Source: Planctomycetota bacterium (lineage in GTDB: Bacteria > Planctomycetota > UBA1135 > GCA-002686595). Taken from it: a stretch of 64,000 bases of DNA. Where the stretch lies: assembly GCA_014237855.1 (NCBI GenBank), contig JABACD010000001.1, positions 434,001-498,000 on the forward strand, written 5' to 3'. The translations under genes and the position numbers were made by a program. The first letter of the stretch is position 1, and each line of letters begins with the position of its first letter. Under the pieces are notes generated by a model. The model was not told the origin of the DNA, made no database searches, and worked only from the letters and a program-made list of their open reading frames with translations. Positions 25,025 through 34,792 of the stretch are shown one piece after another.

Positions 25025-26846
25025 CGAGAGTCCCGCCAACACACAGCCTGCGCCCCGCAACCTGCAACAGTTTCTCGACGTCCTTCGGGACGCCGGTGAA
25101 CTGGTCGAAATCGACGCCGCTGTCTCTGCCGACCTCGAGGTTGCCGAAATCCATCGCCGCGTGATTGCGGCAGAGGGGCCGGCGCTGCTGTTCCGTAATG
25201 TCGAGGGGGCCAGCTTCCCCCTCGTTACAAACCTCTTCGGGACCAAGAGCCGAGTGGACCTTGCCTTCGGTTCACGCGCAGGAGAAATCATTGCAGAGGT
25301 AGCGAAGCTTCCCGAGGAGTTGATGCCGCCAACTCTTGGAAGACTCTGGGAGAAGCGCGGCCTATTCACCTCTCTAGCGAGGGTTGGAATGAAGCGATCC
25401 TCCCAGGGCCCTATTACGACTCATGTGCAGCAACAGCCACGCCTTGGCTCGCTACCAGCACTCAAGACCTGGAAGCGTGATGGCGGCCCCTTCATCACGC
25501 TTCCACTTGTCTACACCGAACACCCAGAAACCGGCGGCCACAACCTGGGCATGTATCGTGCTCAGGTATACGGCGATGATTCTTGTGGCGCCCATATTCA
25601 GATCCACCGAGGAGCCGGTTTTCACCTCTCACTGGCAGAGCAGGAACAGAGTGACCTGCCGGTCAATCTTCTACTTGGCGGACCTCCGGCCCTGATTCTC
25701 TCTGCAATCGCTCCCTTGCCGGAAAACGTGCCGGAGCTTCTGCTCACGAGCCTGATGACAGGAGGGCGCCTGGGGATGTGCAAGAATCCCGCAGGTCCAC
25801 TACCGCTGGTCTCCGAGGCAGAGTTTGCCCTCGTTGGCCGCATACCCGCGGGCGAGCGCAAGCCAGAAGGGCCCTTCGGGGATCACTACGGCTACTATTC
25901 CGAGGTCCACGACTTTCCCTGGATTCAGGTCGACGCTCTCCTCCACAGGGACAACCCAGTCTTCCCTGCCACGGTGGTTGGAAAGCCCCGGCAAGAAGAC
26001 TTCTTTCTCGGCGACTATCTCCAGGCCTTGCTGTCGCCACTATTTCCAGTGGTCATGCCTGCCGTTCTGGACCTGTGGAGTTATGGGGAGACCGGTTATC
26101 ACTCGCTCTCCGCGGCTGTCGTTCAGGAGCGTTACAAGCGCGAAGCCCTGGTCAGTGCCTTCCGCATTCTTGGAGAAGGCCAGCTCTCGCTCACCAAGTT
26201 CTTGCTCTTGGTAGACCGACCAATCGACCTGAAGGACTTCCGCGGGGTACTTCAACATGTTCTCGAGAGGTGCGACTTTGAGACCGACCTGTTCATCTTC
26301 GCAAACCTCTCCATGGACACACTCGATTACGCTGGGACCCGACTGAACGAGGGAAGCAAGGGTGTCCTTGTTGGCCTCGGCGAGAAATGCCGAGAGCTGC
26401 CTGAAGAGTTCGTGGGTCAGCCCTCGCGCGCCGTGCGAGGTGTGCGCGTCTTCTGCCCCGGATGCCTGGTGATTGACGGCCCCTCGCACGCCGAAGACCC
26501 TGGGATTGGCACTCAGCTGGCCGCCGATCCGGCCTTTCAAGACTGGCCGCTACTGGTGCTTAGCGACGACGCAGAGCGCGCCACGCGCTCGGCCATCAAC
26601 TTCCTCTGGACCACCTTCACCCGGTTCGATCCGGCCGCTGACATTCACGCAGCCGCCACCTCCCTCGAGCACAACCAGGCCAGCTTCAAGGCACCGGTCC
26701 TCATCGATGCTCGCATGAAGAAACCCTACCCCGAGGAGCTCTTTGTCGATCCCGATACCGCTCAATGCGTTGATACTCGCTGGAGAGAGTACTTTCCGAG
26801 CGGCGGGGTTGAGATGGGTGACTCCGACACTGGGCACCTGGACTGA
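25011..26846 (+). CDS. UbiD-family (prenylated-FMN) decarboxylase
   Basis: This enzyme family decarboxylates aromatic or unsaturated acids with prenylated FMN, often in ubiquinone or menaquinone synthesis. The 611-residue protein has the long form seen in UbiD/MqnP-associated members. Visible family parts are HNLGMYRAQVYGDDSCGAH, LLGGPPALILSAIAPLPENV, and EGPFGDHYGYYSEVHDFPW with the conserved acid residues. The C-terminus carries WTTFTRFDPAADIHAAA. No UbiX-type flavin prenyltransferase is in the window. The true substrate is not shown by context. Confidence 0.88.
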   Translation: MMSSSESPANTQPAPRNLQQFLDVLRDAGELVEIDAAVSADLEVAEIHRRVIAAEGPALLFRNVEGASFPLVTNLFGTKSRVDLAFGSRAGEIIAEVAKLPEELMPPTLGRLWEKRGLFTSLARVGMKRSSQGPITTHVQQQPRLGSLPALKTWKRDGGPFITLPLVYTEHPETGGHNLGMYRAQVYGDDSCGAHIQIHRGAGFHLSLAEQEQSDLPVNLLLGGPPALILSAIAPLPENVPELLLTSLMTGGRLGMCKNPAGPLPLVSEAEFALVGRIPAGERKPEGPFGDHYGYYSEVHDFPWIQVDALLHRDNPVFPATVVGKPRQEDFFLGDYLQALLSPLFPVVMPAVLDLWSYGETGYHSLSAAVVQERYKREALVSAFRILGEGQLSLTKFLLLVDRPIDLKDFRGVLQHVLERCDFETDLFIFANLSMDTLDYAGTRLNEGSKGVLVGLGEKCRELPEEFVGQPSRAVRGVRVFCPGCLVIDGPSHAEDPGIGTQLAADPAFQDWPLLVLSDDAERATRSAINFLWTTFTRFDPAADIHAAATSLEHNQASFKAPVLIDARMKKPYPEELFVDPDTAQCVDTRWREYFPSGGVEMGDSDTGHLD

Positions 26847-26926
26847 GCTCTCGAGCCAGGTCGGTCACCAGACCTCAATGAGACGTAGACTGGGGCAGCC
26901 CGACTGAATGCCCTTTCAAGCAAAGC

Positions 26927-27763
26927 ATGCTCCTCGCAAGTCCATCCGCCCTCGTCCTGACTGCTCTCGCTGCACTCCCCCTGCTGCTCTCGAACAGCGC
27001 GGATGAGTTCGACGATACGCATGGGGCCTGGACCCAGGTGCTGAAGTCCTACGCGGATGATGGCCTGGTCGACTACGCCGGCCTCAAGAGAGCTCCGGCT
27101 GAGCTCAACGCTTATCTGCAGAGCCTCGAAGACGTTGACCCCCTTGAATTCGCATCCTGGAAGCGTGCAGAGAAATACGCCTTCTGGATCAATGCCTACA
27201 ACGCCTACACGATTCAGCTGGTGGTTCAGAACTACCCGATATCGAGCATCACCAAGATCAAAGCGGAGGGTCAGATCTGGGATCGGCCCTTCATTCCTCT
27301 GAAGTCACTCTTCCCTGAGGCCAAGGCCAAGCGACTCAGCCTGAATGACATCGAGCATCAGATTCTCAGACCAGAATTTCGGGATGCCCGGGTTCATGCC
27401 GCAATCAACTGCGCATCGATCAGCTGCCCCCCCCTACGGAGTTCGGCCTTCACGCCCAAGGGCCTCGAACAGCAGCTCGACGAGGTAACCAGTGCCTGGC
27501 TGGCTGATCCAGCCAAGAACCAGTTCAACATCGACGCTCGAAAGGCCCGGATCTCCAGGGTCTTCGAGTGGTTCGAGGGGGACTTCGTTCGAGATGCAGG
27601 TAGCCTCCCAAAGTGGCTGGCCCTGTACGCCCCGACCAAGGATCGGACCTGGCTGAGAAGTGGGCCCGTGGCACTTGAGTACGCCGACTATGACTGGGGC
27701 CTGAACGTGCTCATCAAGGCCCCCGCAGTGGAAGAGGAAGCAGGGAAAAAAAATCGGGATTGA
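26927..27763 (+). CDS. DUF547 secreted protein
   Basis: The 278-residue protein starts with a hydrophobic signal sequence (residues 1-25). The DUF547 core is clear: YAFWINAYNAYTIQLVVQNY near residue 85 and HAAINCASISCPPLRSSAF near 160, followed by a C-terminal region rich in charged residues. The family resembles papain-like transglutaminases in fold, but its function is unknown. It lies 80 bases after the UbiD-type gene on the same strand. Confidence 0.85.
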   Translation: MLLASPSALVLTALAALPLLLSNSADEFDDTHGAWTQVLKSYADDGLVDYAGLKRAPAELNAYLQSLEDVDPLEFASWKRAEKYAFWINAYNAYTIQLVVQNYPISSITKIKAEGQIWDRPFIPLKSLFPEAKAKRLSLNDIEHQILRPEFRDARVHAAINCASISCPPLRSSAFTPKGLEQQLDEVTSAWLADPAKNQFNIDARKARISRVFEWFEGDFVRDAGSLPKWLALYAPTKDRTWLRSGPVALEYADYDWGLNVLIKAPAVEEEAGKKNRD

Positions 27764-27838
27764 GTGTCGAGAACGGGGAGTTGCTCCCGCTTTAGAGGCG
27801 GAGCAGATCCCGCGTCCCCATTGTTGAGGAGGAGACCC

Positions 27839-28432
27839 TTGGCACGAATCCGCCTGATTGCACCTGTACTGGCCACAGTCCTTCTCCTGCAAGGACTCAG
27901 CCTCGCAGACCAGATCACTCACCAGGTCAGGGTCCAGATGACCAGTTCGGACAAACTACTGCAGGTCGAGACCCTGGCAGTACCGAGCTTCCCGGTACGT
28001 CTCGGGCAACTGAGCGGGGTGCAGATCTCAGTTCAGCAAGTCACCGAGAGCAGGTTTGAATTCGAGAACACCTCCCCGATCTCCGGCATCGCCCAATGCC
28101 AGGCGAGTGAGCTCCTCGTCATCAAGGATCCGGCGGGGAATCCGCTCGCTGTCAACCAGCTCGCCATGAACAGAATCGAGGCCCTGGCAGCCTATGATGG
28201 ATCCCTCGACTGGGGGGGCCCATCCGGAAGGTCGTACCTCCTCGCGGAGAAGTCACGTCACTCCTCCGTCCAGCCGCCCGACTCGATGTGGACTGATGCT
28301 GCTGGCAAGCAACGCATTTGTCTCGACACACAGTACCTCGCCATCGCAGATGCAACCTTCGGAGCCACACAACTCTCGGGCCAGTACAGCGGCTTGACGA
28401 CCGTGACGGTTTCTGTGACCTACACCTACTGA
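27839..28432 (+). CDS. Small secreted protein of unknown function
   Basis: The start is decided by the ribosome binding site: GAGGAGGAG lies just before TTG 27839, which opens directly with a signal sequence (RIRLIAPVLATVLLLQGLSLA). An in-frame GTG at 27764 would put 25 Arg/Ser-rich residues in front of it. The product has 197 residues. The mature part is rich in Thr, Ser, Val and Gln and ends in alternating hydrophobic residues (TVTVSVTYTY), suggesting a beta-sandwich that may pair with other subunits, as in fimbrial or spore-coat-U-like proteins. I do not recognise a family. Confidence 0.72.
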   Translation: MARIRLIAPVLATVLLLQGLSLADQITHQVRVQMTSSDKLLQVETLAVPSFPVRLGQLSGVQISVQQVTESRFEFENTSPISGIAQCQASELLVIKDPAGNPLAVNQLAMNRIEALAAYDGSLDWGGPSGRSYLLAEKSRHSSVQPPDSMWTDAAGKQRICLDTQYLAIADATFGATQLSGQYSGLTTVTVSVTYTY

Positions 28433-28434
28433 GA

Positions 28435-30174
28435 TCAACGCGGTGGCAGGGTTTTCTCGCCGGGGGTGAAGGGCTCAGGCTCTTCACCCTCGACGATTCT
28501 GTAGAACCCGGGACCAATGCCCGAGAAAACCTGTGTGGTCCCTGCTGGCCAAAGGATTCGCAGCTCGTCCAGCATCGGCGAATCCCCAAGTCCCAGATGA
28601 ACGCGTGGGTCGCAAGATGAGAGATAGCTGGAACTACCACGAACCTCCCGTCGCCAAACCCTGTCACCAACCTTCGCTTCGACCCGCGATCCAATTGCAC
28701 TTCTATTGGAGGCCTTCCCCTCCAGCCATAGCACCACGGCGTCGGCAGCGCCCACATCACTCTTGTTCATGAGCAGTCGCGCAGGGCCAGAGTTGTTGGT
28801 AAGAACCAAGTCCAGTCGACGATCCCCATCGAGATCCGCCGATACAGCTCCGCGCGTCACCTCTATCAAACCAAGTCCGCGACCAGAGGAGTTCGAGATC
28901 TCTGTGAAGCGGCCATCTTCCAGCTCGTACAACGAGTTCTGCTGGGGAAAACCGATGGAATCACTCACAGCTTCGACGCCGTCATCTATGTGTCCATTGG
29001 CGACGAAGAGGTCCTCGTCACCGTCGTTATCAGCATCGAAGAAATCGACTCCAAAGCTCAGCCTTTGCTGCGCAGAGCTCCCCACCCCCAAGGCATAGGC
29101 ACGGTCTCGAAAGACTCCAGGCGCAATTTGCATGTAGATGTTAGTGGTCTCGTCCTGGTAGTTGGTGCAGGTGATGTCCGGCAGGCCATTTCCATCGACA
29201 TCAGAATAGTCACCTCCCATTCCTGCAGAGGCGCGGCCTGTCTCATCGTAGGCGATGCCGGCGGTCGATCCGCGATCGACAAACTTGCCCTTGCCGTCGT
29301 TTAGCCAGAGGAAGTTTCTGGTGATGTCATTCGCCACGAATGCATCAACATCACCATCCCAATCCACATCTCCAAGAGTAAGGGCCAGGCCGTTGCAGCT
29401 GTCCCCTCCGATACCAGACTCCACGCTGGCATCAGTGAAAGTGCCGTCTCCATTGTTCCTCAAGTAGGTGTCGGCTTCGGGTTCGAAGAGCCCTGGGGAA
29501 CAGTAGGTGTGCCTTCCATTCAGGTGACACTTCAAGGCAACCCGCGGATCGAACTTCACATAACGGACAACATAGACATCCAGATCACCGTCACCGTCAC
29601 CATCAAGGAAACCAGCACTGCTACTCCAGCCAACATCCTTGTCGAGTCCTGCCGACTCACTCACATCCTCGAAGAAACTGCCCGTATTTCGGTAGAGCCG
29701 CTCCCCATCCCCATGACTGGTGAGGAAGACGTCGGGCCAGCCATCGTTGTCGTAGTCCCCCACGGCGACCCCCATTCCGTAGCCGCCACCTTCGGTCTTC
29801 CACTGGTCACTGGCGTCGTGGAATCGCCCCCCACCGTCGTTCAAGAAGAGGCGGTCCCGTCCACTCTGCGGACGCTTGGCGTTCGCCAGATCGCCCCCTC
29901 CGACGAGATAAATGTCGGGAGCACCATCGCGATTGAAGTCCGCCACCGCAACACCAGCACTGACGATCTCAGGCATGTGCTTATCGGGTGTTCGCGTGGC
30001 CAGGTGCTCAAATTCGACGCCTAGCTCCACAGCTTGATCCTCGAACTGAATTGATGCCTGAGGAATGGCCTCTTCTTCGGTCCTGCCGGGGGTCTCTCTC
30101 TGGGGCTCGGAGCAACCAAGGACCAGGGAGACAATGAACGTCGTCCACCACAGCTCTGAGGATCGACTCTGCAT
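28435..30174 (-). CDS. CRTAC1-like lipoprotein with FG-GAP repeats and ASPIC/UnbV domain
   Basis: The 579-residue protein carries a lipobox (VSLVLGC, Cys21). Residues about 60-450 hold FG-GAP/VCBS-type repeats with calcium-binding-like segments such as DFNRDGAPDIYLVG, DYDNDGWPDVFLTS, DGDGDGDLDVYVV and DVDGNGLPDITCT, likely a beta-propeller. The C-terminal 100 residues match ASPIC/UnbV (SSYLSSCDPRVHLGLGDS then LRILWPAGTTQ). It is the last gene of a three-gene operon, one base after the TPR lipoprotein stop. Ligand unknown. Confidence 0.9.
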   Translation of the reverse strand: MQSRSSELWWTTFIVSLVLGCSEPQRETPGRTEEEAIPQASIQFEDQAVELGVEFEHLATRTPDKHMPEIVSAGVAVADFNRDGAPDIYLVGGGDLANAKRPQSGRDRLFLNDGGGRFHDASDQWKTEGGGYGMGVAVGDYDNDGWPDVFLTSHGDGERLYRNTGSFFEDVSESAGLDKDVGWSSSAGFLDGDGDGDLDVYVVRYVKFDPRVALKCHLNGRHTYCSPGLFEPEADTYLRNNGDGTFTDASVESGIGGDSCNGLALTLGDVDWDGDVDAFVANDITRNFLWLNDGKGKFVDRGSTAGIAYDETGRASAGMGGDYSDVDGNGLPDITCTNYQDETTNIYMQIAPGVFRDRAYALGVGSSAQQRLSFGVDFFDADNDGDEDLFVANGHIDDGVEAVSDSIGFPQQNSLYELEDGRFTEISNSSGRGLGLIEVTRGAVSADLDGDRRLDLVLTNNSGPARLLMNKSDVGAADAVVLWLEGKASNRSAIGSRVEAKVGDRVWRREVRGSSSYLSSCDPRVHLGLGDSPMLDELRILWPAGTTQVFSGIGPGFYRIVEGEEPEPFTPGEKTLPPR

Positions 30175-31179
30175 CTACTCGCCTCCCGTGCGCGCGTGCT
30201 GACGGGCGCGCTGTATCACGGTCGCGGCCTCGGCTCCTCGGCCTGCCGCCTCATACATTCTTCCAAGGAACTGATAGAGGTCTTCACGGAAGCTCTCCTG
30301 AGCGCTGGGAAGGAACTCGTAGATCAGTAGCTGGCACATCTCCAGGTCGCGCTCTTCCCAGGCTTCATTCAGGGCCAGCGTCTGCGCCGCCTGGAGCATG
30401 GCGCTCGTCTCAGCGCGGGAGATCTCGGCTTGGATCTTCGCGAAGACCTCTCCATGGTAGCCGGCCTCCTCCGGCTCTCCATTCGCTGCCAAGACTCGGG
30501 AGAGGGCATAGTGCAGGTGACCGGAGTCAGGATAGTCCGTCAGCTGTCCTCTCAGGGTGTCCAGCGCTTCGTCTACGCGTCCTGCATCGAAGCTGATCAT
30601 TGCACGATTGGCAACCTCCGACATCATCCCTCGCTCGATGATCAAGCTGAAGACGCGGTCGTAGTATTCGATCGCGCTCTCTTGATCGCCAAGGAGGTAC
30701 ATCGCCCGTGCGACATAGGCATTGATCTCCACAGCTGAAGGATCCCGGTCGGCGAGAGGTCTGCCAGTCCGCAGGGCTGACTCGTAGTCCCCCTGGCGCA
30801 GGTAGACCTTCGTCAGAGTCAGCCGATTCTCCGCCGTCAAACTCCTCTTCAATTCCAGGTACTTGACCAGACCGTCCCAATCCTTCATCGGAGGAAGAAC
30901 GGAGAGCAGGGTCTGCTCAACGAAGAGGTCTTCCGGATAGCGGCTCCCGATCTCCTTCAGACGCTGTGAAACTGCAACGGGAGGGCGTTCTCCCTTCGCA
31001 AGTCCATCACGAATCCGTTGGACCAACTGCCTGGCTTCCGGGTCCTGTTCGATTCCTGCCTCGGTCGAGCCGGGGCTGACCGGCTCTTCCTTGCCGCAGC
31101 CGGACCATACCCCGGTCGATAGCAAGACCAATGCCAACCCCGTGATCTGCCAGGACAACCTCAAGCGCTCGCGAGTCAC
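30175..31179 (-). CDS. TPR-containing lipoprotein
   Basis: GTG 31179 is the likely start because it overlaps the stop of the upstream gene (GTGA). A start at 31209 would read back into that gene. The 334-residue product has a lipoprotein signal (LLSTGVWSGC, Cys28) and about 30% alpha-helical repeat-like sequence. Tetratricopeptide motifs are visible near residues 95-240, for example YLRQGDYESALRTGRPLADRDPS and YLLGDQESAIEYYDRVFS. It lies between the carboxypeptidase-regulatory-like protein and the CRTAC1-like protein and probably acts as a periplasmic scaffold. Confidence 0.82.
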   Translation of the reverse strand: MTRERLRLSWQITGLALVLLSTGVWSGCGKEEPVSPGSTEAGIEQDPEARQLVQRIRDGLAKGERPPVAVSQRLKEIGSRYPEDLFVEQTLLSVLPPMKDWDGLVKYLELKRSLTAENRLTLTKVYLRQGDYESALRTGRPLADRDPSAVEINAYVARAMYLLGDQESAIEYYDRVFSLIIERGMMSEVANRAMISFDAGRVDEALDTLRGQLTDYPDSGHLHYALSRVLAANGEPEEAGYHGEVFAKIQAEISRAETSAMLQAAQTLALNEAWEERDLEMCQLLIYEFLPSAQESFREDLYQFLGRMYEAAGRGAEAATVIQRARQHARTGGE

Positions 31180-33449
31180 TCGGTCAGCTCCACATCTCTG
31201 TTGGTCCACTCGTCAGCAATCACGGTCACGGGAATGCGAGGCTGATCATGCCCCGTGGCAAACAGGATGTAGTCACCAGGGAGAACCCTGATAAAGGTGA
31301 ACCTTCCCTCGCGCTCGGTCTTGGCCATGTGTGGCTGGAGACGACCTGGCTTCGCGGGAACAAGCTCGAGAGAAGCGCCGACAATTCCAGCACCATCTGT
31401 ACCAAGCAGGGAGCCCGTCACATATCCACTCGGAGGGAGAGGGGGCGGTGGCTTCGGGAGAGTCCAGTCGTCGAGATGAACATCTCTGGAGTCCGCAATA
31501 CCACCCTGAAGCAAGACATCATCTCCAGTGCCTGAAGGCCAAAGCGTGAATGAGCCACGGTCCGTACCAGGTGGCGTGGCACTGATCAGATAGCTCCCCG
31601 GGACAATATTGTGGATCCGGAATTCTCCGGTACCGCCACTCTTGGCACGCCTGACAACAGCACCAACCTGGGAGTCCTTGGGTCGGAGGAATACGAGGCC
31701 TCCGGGAATCGGCGAGGACTCCGAGTCGTAGAGCGTCCCTCGTAAGCTCGCGCCCAGTTCCAGAACAATGTCACCGACATCAAGTGTCTCTCCATTGACG
31801 ACATTGAGCCCTCGCACCTGCACCTGGTGCCTGTTAGCCGTGCGCGCAGTGAGCTGATAGGCACCTGGGTTGAGGTGCTCAAGCTTGAAGGATCCGTCTT
31901 TCTCACTGCGAGCCTCGCGAACCGTCCCGTCGCCCTCGCCTTGATCGCCGAGTGCTTCGGAGAAGGCGTCATCAATCCAGGCGTCATCGTGACTCTTCAG
32001 GCGCCCGGCGAAGAGAGGAGCTCCATCGCCATCGACAAGACGCCCCTTCAGCCCTCCCCCACGGGTCATTGCGAGCGCAATCCCGACTGTATCGACATCC
32101 ATCGAAGTCGTGAAAGCCTCGGACTCTGCAGGCGCGTACCCTGGTGCCCTCGCCTCGAGGATCCACTTGGAAGGAGGCACGGGAACTGGAATCGAGAACT
32201 CCCCCGCCACTGCCGAGGTGAAGGCTCGGAACTCTCCTGTAGGAATCGAAGCACCACCAAAGCCGCCAGGTTGACGATACCTCAAGGAGAAGGACGTTAT
32301 GGGGTCCCCGCTTTCTGCATCAACGATCTGCCCCCTGACCATCGGGAAGGGAGTCAGGATCAAGTCTAGACCTTGCTGCGGGGTCTCGACATCGAGCATG
32401 ATCGCCTGCATGTAACCCGGCGCAGACGCCCGCATCGCGTACTTGCCCGCTTGAAGTCCCCGGACTGAGTAGTAGCCCTCCTCATCCACCAGCACACGAG
32501 CGTTGGCCACATCACGGTAGGCAGATCGATCGACCGCCACGACCTCTGCACCGGGCACTGGGCTGCCTTCAAGATCTGTAATCCTTCCGCTCAACTCCGC
32601 CTGACTCTTCAAGGTGAAATTGACGATGTGGGACTCTCCGGTCTTGTCGGAGAACACCAAGCTCTGAATTCGAGTCAGCGAACCATAGCCTTCAGCCTCA
32701 ACGGTCAGGCAACGCGTCCCGTCGGGGATCCCCAGGATTTGATACTTGCCATGATGATCCGTGGTCGTGCTAAGGCGATCCACGCTCTCCTGAGGATCGG
32801 TCGGGATCCAGCGGCCATCCAGATGCAGGCGCGCGTCTGCAATCGGAAAGCCAAGCTCATTCTTCACTACCCCTCTCATCCGCTTGCCAAAACGCAAGAC
32901 GATGGGCGGCTCGATGAATTCTCCGAAGTCCCCGATGATCACCCCTTCAACGAGCTTCATCAAGACGTCCGGGTGGTGCACAACAAGGGCGTGAGTATCT
33001 CCTGGTGGTAGATCCTCGAACTCGAACACTCCCTCTTCGTCTGTCAGGCTCCTTGGCTCCCTTGACAGATCCAATCCAACCTGGGGTTTCCAGCTGAACG
33101 CCCCTGAACCATCGGCCAAGAAGATGACTGTGCATTCTGGTATCGGGTCACCCTTATCATCGACTACCTGGCCCTTGAGACGATTTGCATCACTGCTGCT
33201 GAAGTCTGTCGCAATCGGGCTGCCTTGGGCCTGGCCACTTTCTTCCTCTGTGAGCGTGGTCCGTGTCCCTTCAGGCTCATCAACCCGCAGCCCTGTATCG
33301 ACATCAGGAAGGTTCGAGGGCTCGGGGGCTGTCACTCCAGCAGAGTCCGGCTCGAGGGCATCCCCTGCGCCCCCCTGAGAGACAGCGAAGTAGACGGCGC
33401 CACCGACAATCAGGGCGATGAGCAAGAGAAGAAGCTTGGAAGAGCGCAT
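31176..33449 (-). CDS. Membrane-anchored protein with carboxypeptidase-regulatory-like repeats
   Basis: The 757-residue protein has one N-terminal hydrophobic segment (LLLLLIALIVGGAVYFAV) that acts as signal or anchor. The rest is made of beta-sandwich repeats of the carboxypeptidase regulatory-like type, recognisable by recurring G.V.D..G.P...A.V....G....T...G.Y....L.PG.Y.L.....G patterns, for example GRITDLEGSPVPGAEVVAVD and RGLQAGKYAMRASAPGY. About six or seven copies are visible. The repeats suggest surface adhesion or polymer binding. It is the first gene of the operon with the TPR and CRTAC1-like lipoproteins. Confidence 0.85.
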   Translation of the reverse strand: MRSSKLLLLLIALIVGGAVYFAVSQGGAGDALEPDSAGVTAPEPSNLPDVDTGLRVDEPEGTRTTLTEEESGQAQGSPIATDFSSSDANRLKGQVVDDKGDPIPECTVIFLADGSGAFSWKPQVGLDLSREPRSLTDEEGVFEFEDLPPGDTHALVVHHPDVLMKLVEGVIIGDFGEFIEPPIVLRFGKRMRGVVKNELGFPIADARLHLDGRWIPTDPQESVDRLSTTTDHHGKYQILGIPDGTRCLTVEAEGYGSLTRIQSLVFSDKTGESHIVNFTLKSQAELSGRITDLEGSPVPGAEVVAVDRSAYRDVANARVLVDEEGYYSVRGLQAGKYAMRASAPGYMQAIMLDVETPQQGLDLILTPFPMVRGQIVDAESGDPITSFSLRYRQPGGFGGASIPTGEFRAFTSAVAGEFSIPVPVPPSKWILEARAPGYAPAESEAFTTSMDVDTVGIALAMTRGGGLKGRLVDGDGAPLFAGRLKSHDDAWIDDAFSEALGDQGEGDGTVREARSEKDGSFKLEHLNPGAYQLTARTANRHQVQVRGLNVVNGETLDVGDIVLELGASLRGTLYDSESSPIPGGLVFLRPKDSQVGAVVRRAKSGGTGEFRIHNIVPGSYLISATPPGTDRGSFTLWPSGTGDDVLLQGGIADSRDVHLDDWTLPKPPPPLPPSGYVTGSLLGTDGAGIVGASLELVPAKPGRLQPHMAKTEREGRFTFIRVLPGDYILFATGHDQPRIPVTVIADEWTNRDVELTE

Positions 33450-33541
33450 GCAATTGGGCGACCCACCTGAAGCGGCGGGGCAAGGGGCTCAATCGAGGGG
33501 GCCTGGTTCTACAGGAGAAGGCTCTGGATTCTAGTGAATGA

Positions 33542-33566
33542 AGAGCGCGGCCGTAGGCCGCGCTCT
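33542..33566 (-). terminator. Hairpin terminator of the first P-domain paralogue
   Basis: Perfect 11-base arms (33542-33552 and 33556-33566) with a GTA loop, about 65 bases beyond the stop at 33631. It separates the P-domain paralogue from the envelope operon downstream. Confidence 0.7.
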
Positions 33567-33630
33567 GATCAGGCTGAAGTCATCAGCAAGAAGTGGTAGA
33601 GGCAGCTAATCAGCCAGCCCCTCCGAGTGG

Positions 33631-34698
33631 TCACTCCCAGGTGACTTCCCACGCGTTGGAGAAGTTGAATCCTCCACCGCAGGTGTTCGCAGTGTCCCGG
33701 AACCAGTACTGATACTTCATGTCCATCCCCACCGAGGTGGAGGCGCCGAAGCTGGCCTGGTTGGTAGAACCTGCCCCGTCCAGGATATTGACACCGAAGC
33801 GCAGCGTCGGGCCGGCACACAGAATCCCATCGCCAACCGTGTTGCCCAGGCCGCCATTCGTCGCGCTCGTACCCTGGAAGAAGATACCCGGCTTGTTCGG
33901 GGGACCGCCGGTAACGGTGAGGACGAAGGTCTCATCACCGATCTCAGCATTTCCGGTTCCTGTGAGCAGAGCCCCAGTCCCGCTGGTGGTCAGGCACCCC
34001 TCGCCAGGAGAACCATTCCCGCCACAAGGGCAGGCTGTGCCGTTTCCATCGCCGAAGCAGTAGGCAGAACCGGTGTTTTCCCCGGAGGCACCACCATTCC
34101 CGTTGAGGGTCCACCCGGTGAAGGAGCCGTTGTCACCGACGCCCCAGTCATAGACTCGGAGCTCCCAGAAGCCTGAAGGTCCTGTGATCGAGCCAAGGGG
34201 CGTGTTGTTGATGTTGTGGTTCCCACTGGTCCAGGACACAGCACCAGTGCTAGAGGACTGGTTGTAGGTACCGGGCTGGATATCTGCTCCATCGCTGAGG
34301 GTGGGCAAGCTTGCACCACCGTTCTCGACGATCGTGTAGGTGCCGTCGACGAAGTTGCCAGGAGTACCGAAGTTGGCCCCATCGGGATTCTGATAGCCAG
34401 GGCGGAGGATCAAGTTGTAACCCACTCCCGTGGGGTCGAACAGGACGGCCTGGACATCACCGGCCCAGGTGTGCTGGAACCCGTCGATCACGACAGAGTC
34501 GATCTCGAGTACCTCTACCTGCACGTCCACGACCGAAATGGCGGGAGAGATCGGTAGTCCGGTGTCCCAGTTGCCGCCTCCGCCTTCGCCGGTAAAGGGA
34601 ATAGCCGAGCCCCCGCCCATGGCAGAGAACTGAGCCTGGGCGGTCGTCGGAAGGGCGAGACCGATGGAGAGGAGAGAAAGGAGGTGAAGAGTCCTCAT
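33631..34698 (-). CDS. Secreted P-domain protein with YCFGDG C-terminal module (copy 1)
   Basis: The 355-residue protein has a signal peptide cleaved after AQA (residues 21-23), so the mature chain begins QFS. Residues about 45-205 look like a proprotein-convertase P domain, with VVIDGFQHTWAGDVQAVLFD, WELRVYDWGVGDNGSFTGW and LNGNGG. The last 140 residues start at AYCFGDGNGTACPCGGNG and end YQYWFRDTANTCGGGFNFSN. This module is found on many exported planctomycete proteins and has no known function. No protease domain is present. It is one of three neighbours of the same build. Confidence 0.8.
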   Translation of the reverse strand: MRTLHLLSLLSIGLALPTTAQAQFSAMGGGSAIPFTGEGGGGNWDTGLPISPAISVVDVQVEVLEIDSVVIDGFQHTWAGDVQAVLFDPTGVGYNLILRPGYQNPDGANFGTPGNFVDGTYTIVENGGASLPTLSDGADIQPGTYNQSSSTGAVSWTSGNHNINNTPLGSITGPSGFWELRVYDWGVGDNGSFTGWTLNGNGGASGENTGSAYCFGDGNGTACPCGGNGSPGEGCLTTSGTGALLTGTGNAEIGDETFVLTVTGGPPNKPGIFFQGTSATNGGLGNTVGDGILCAGPTLRFGVNILDGAGSTNQASFGASTSVGMDMKYQYWFRDTANTCGGGFNFSNAWEVTWE

Positions 34699-34792
34699 AT
34701 CGTTAGCTGGTGCGTGGTGTGGAATCTGGTGGTGGGGGGCTCGTCTGGGTACCCCCGCCGACCGAGCGCCTGATGGCCCCGATCCTCAGTCA

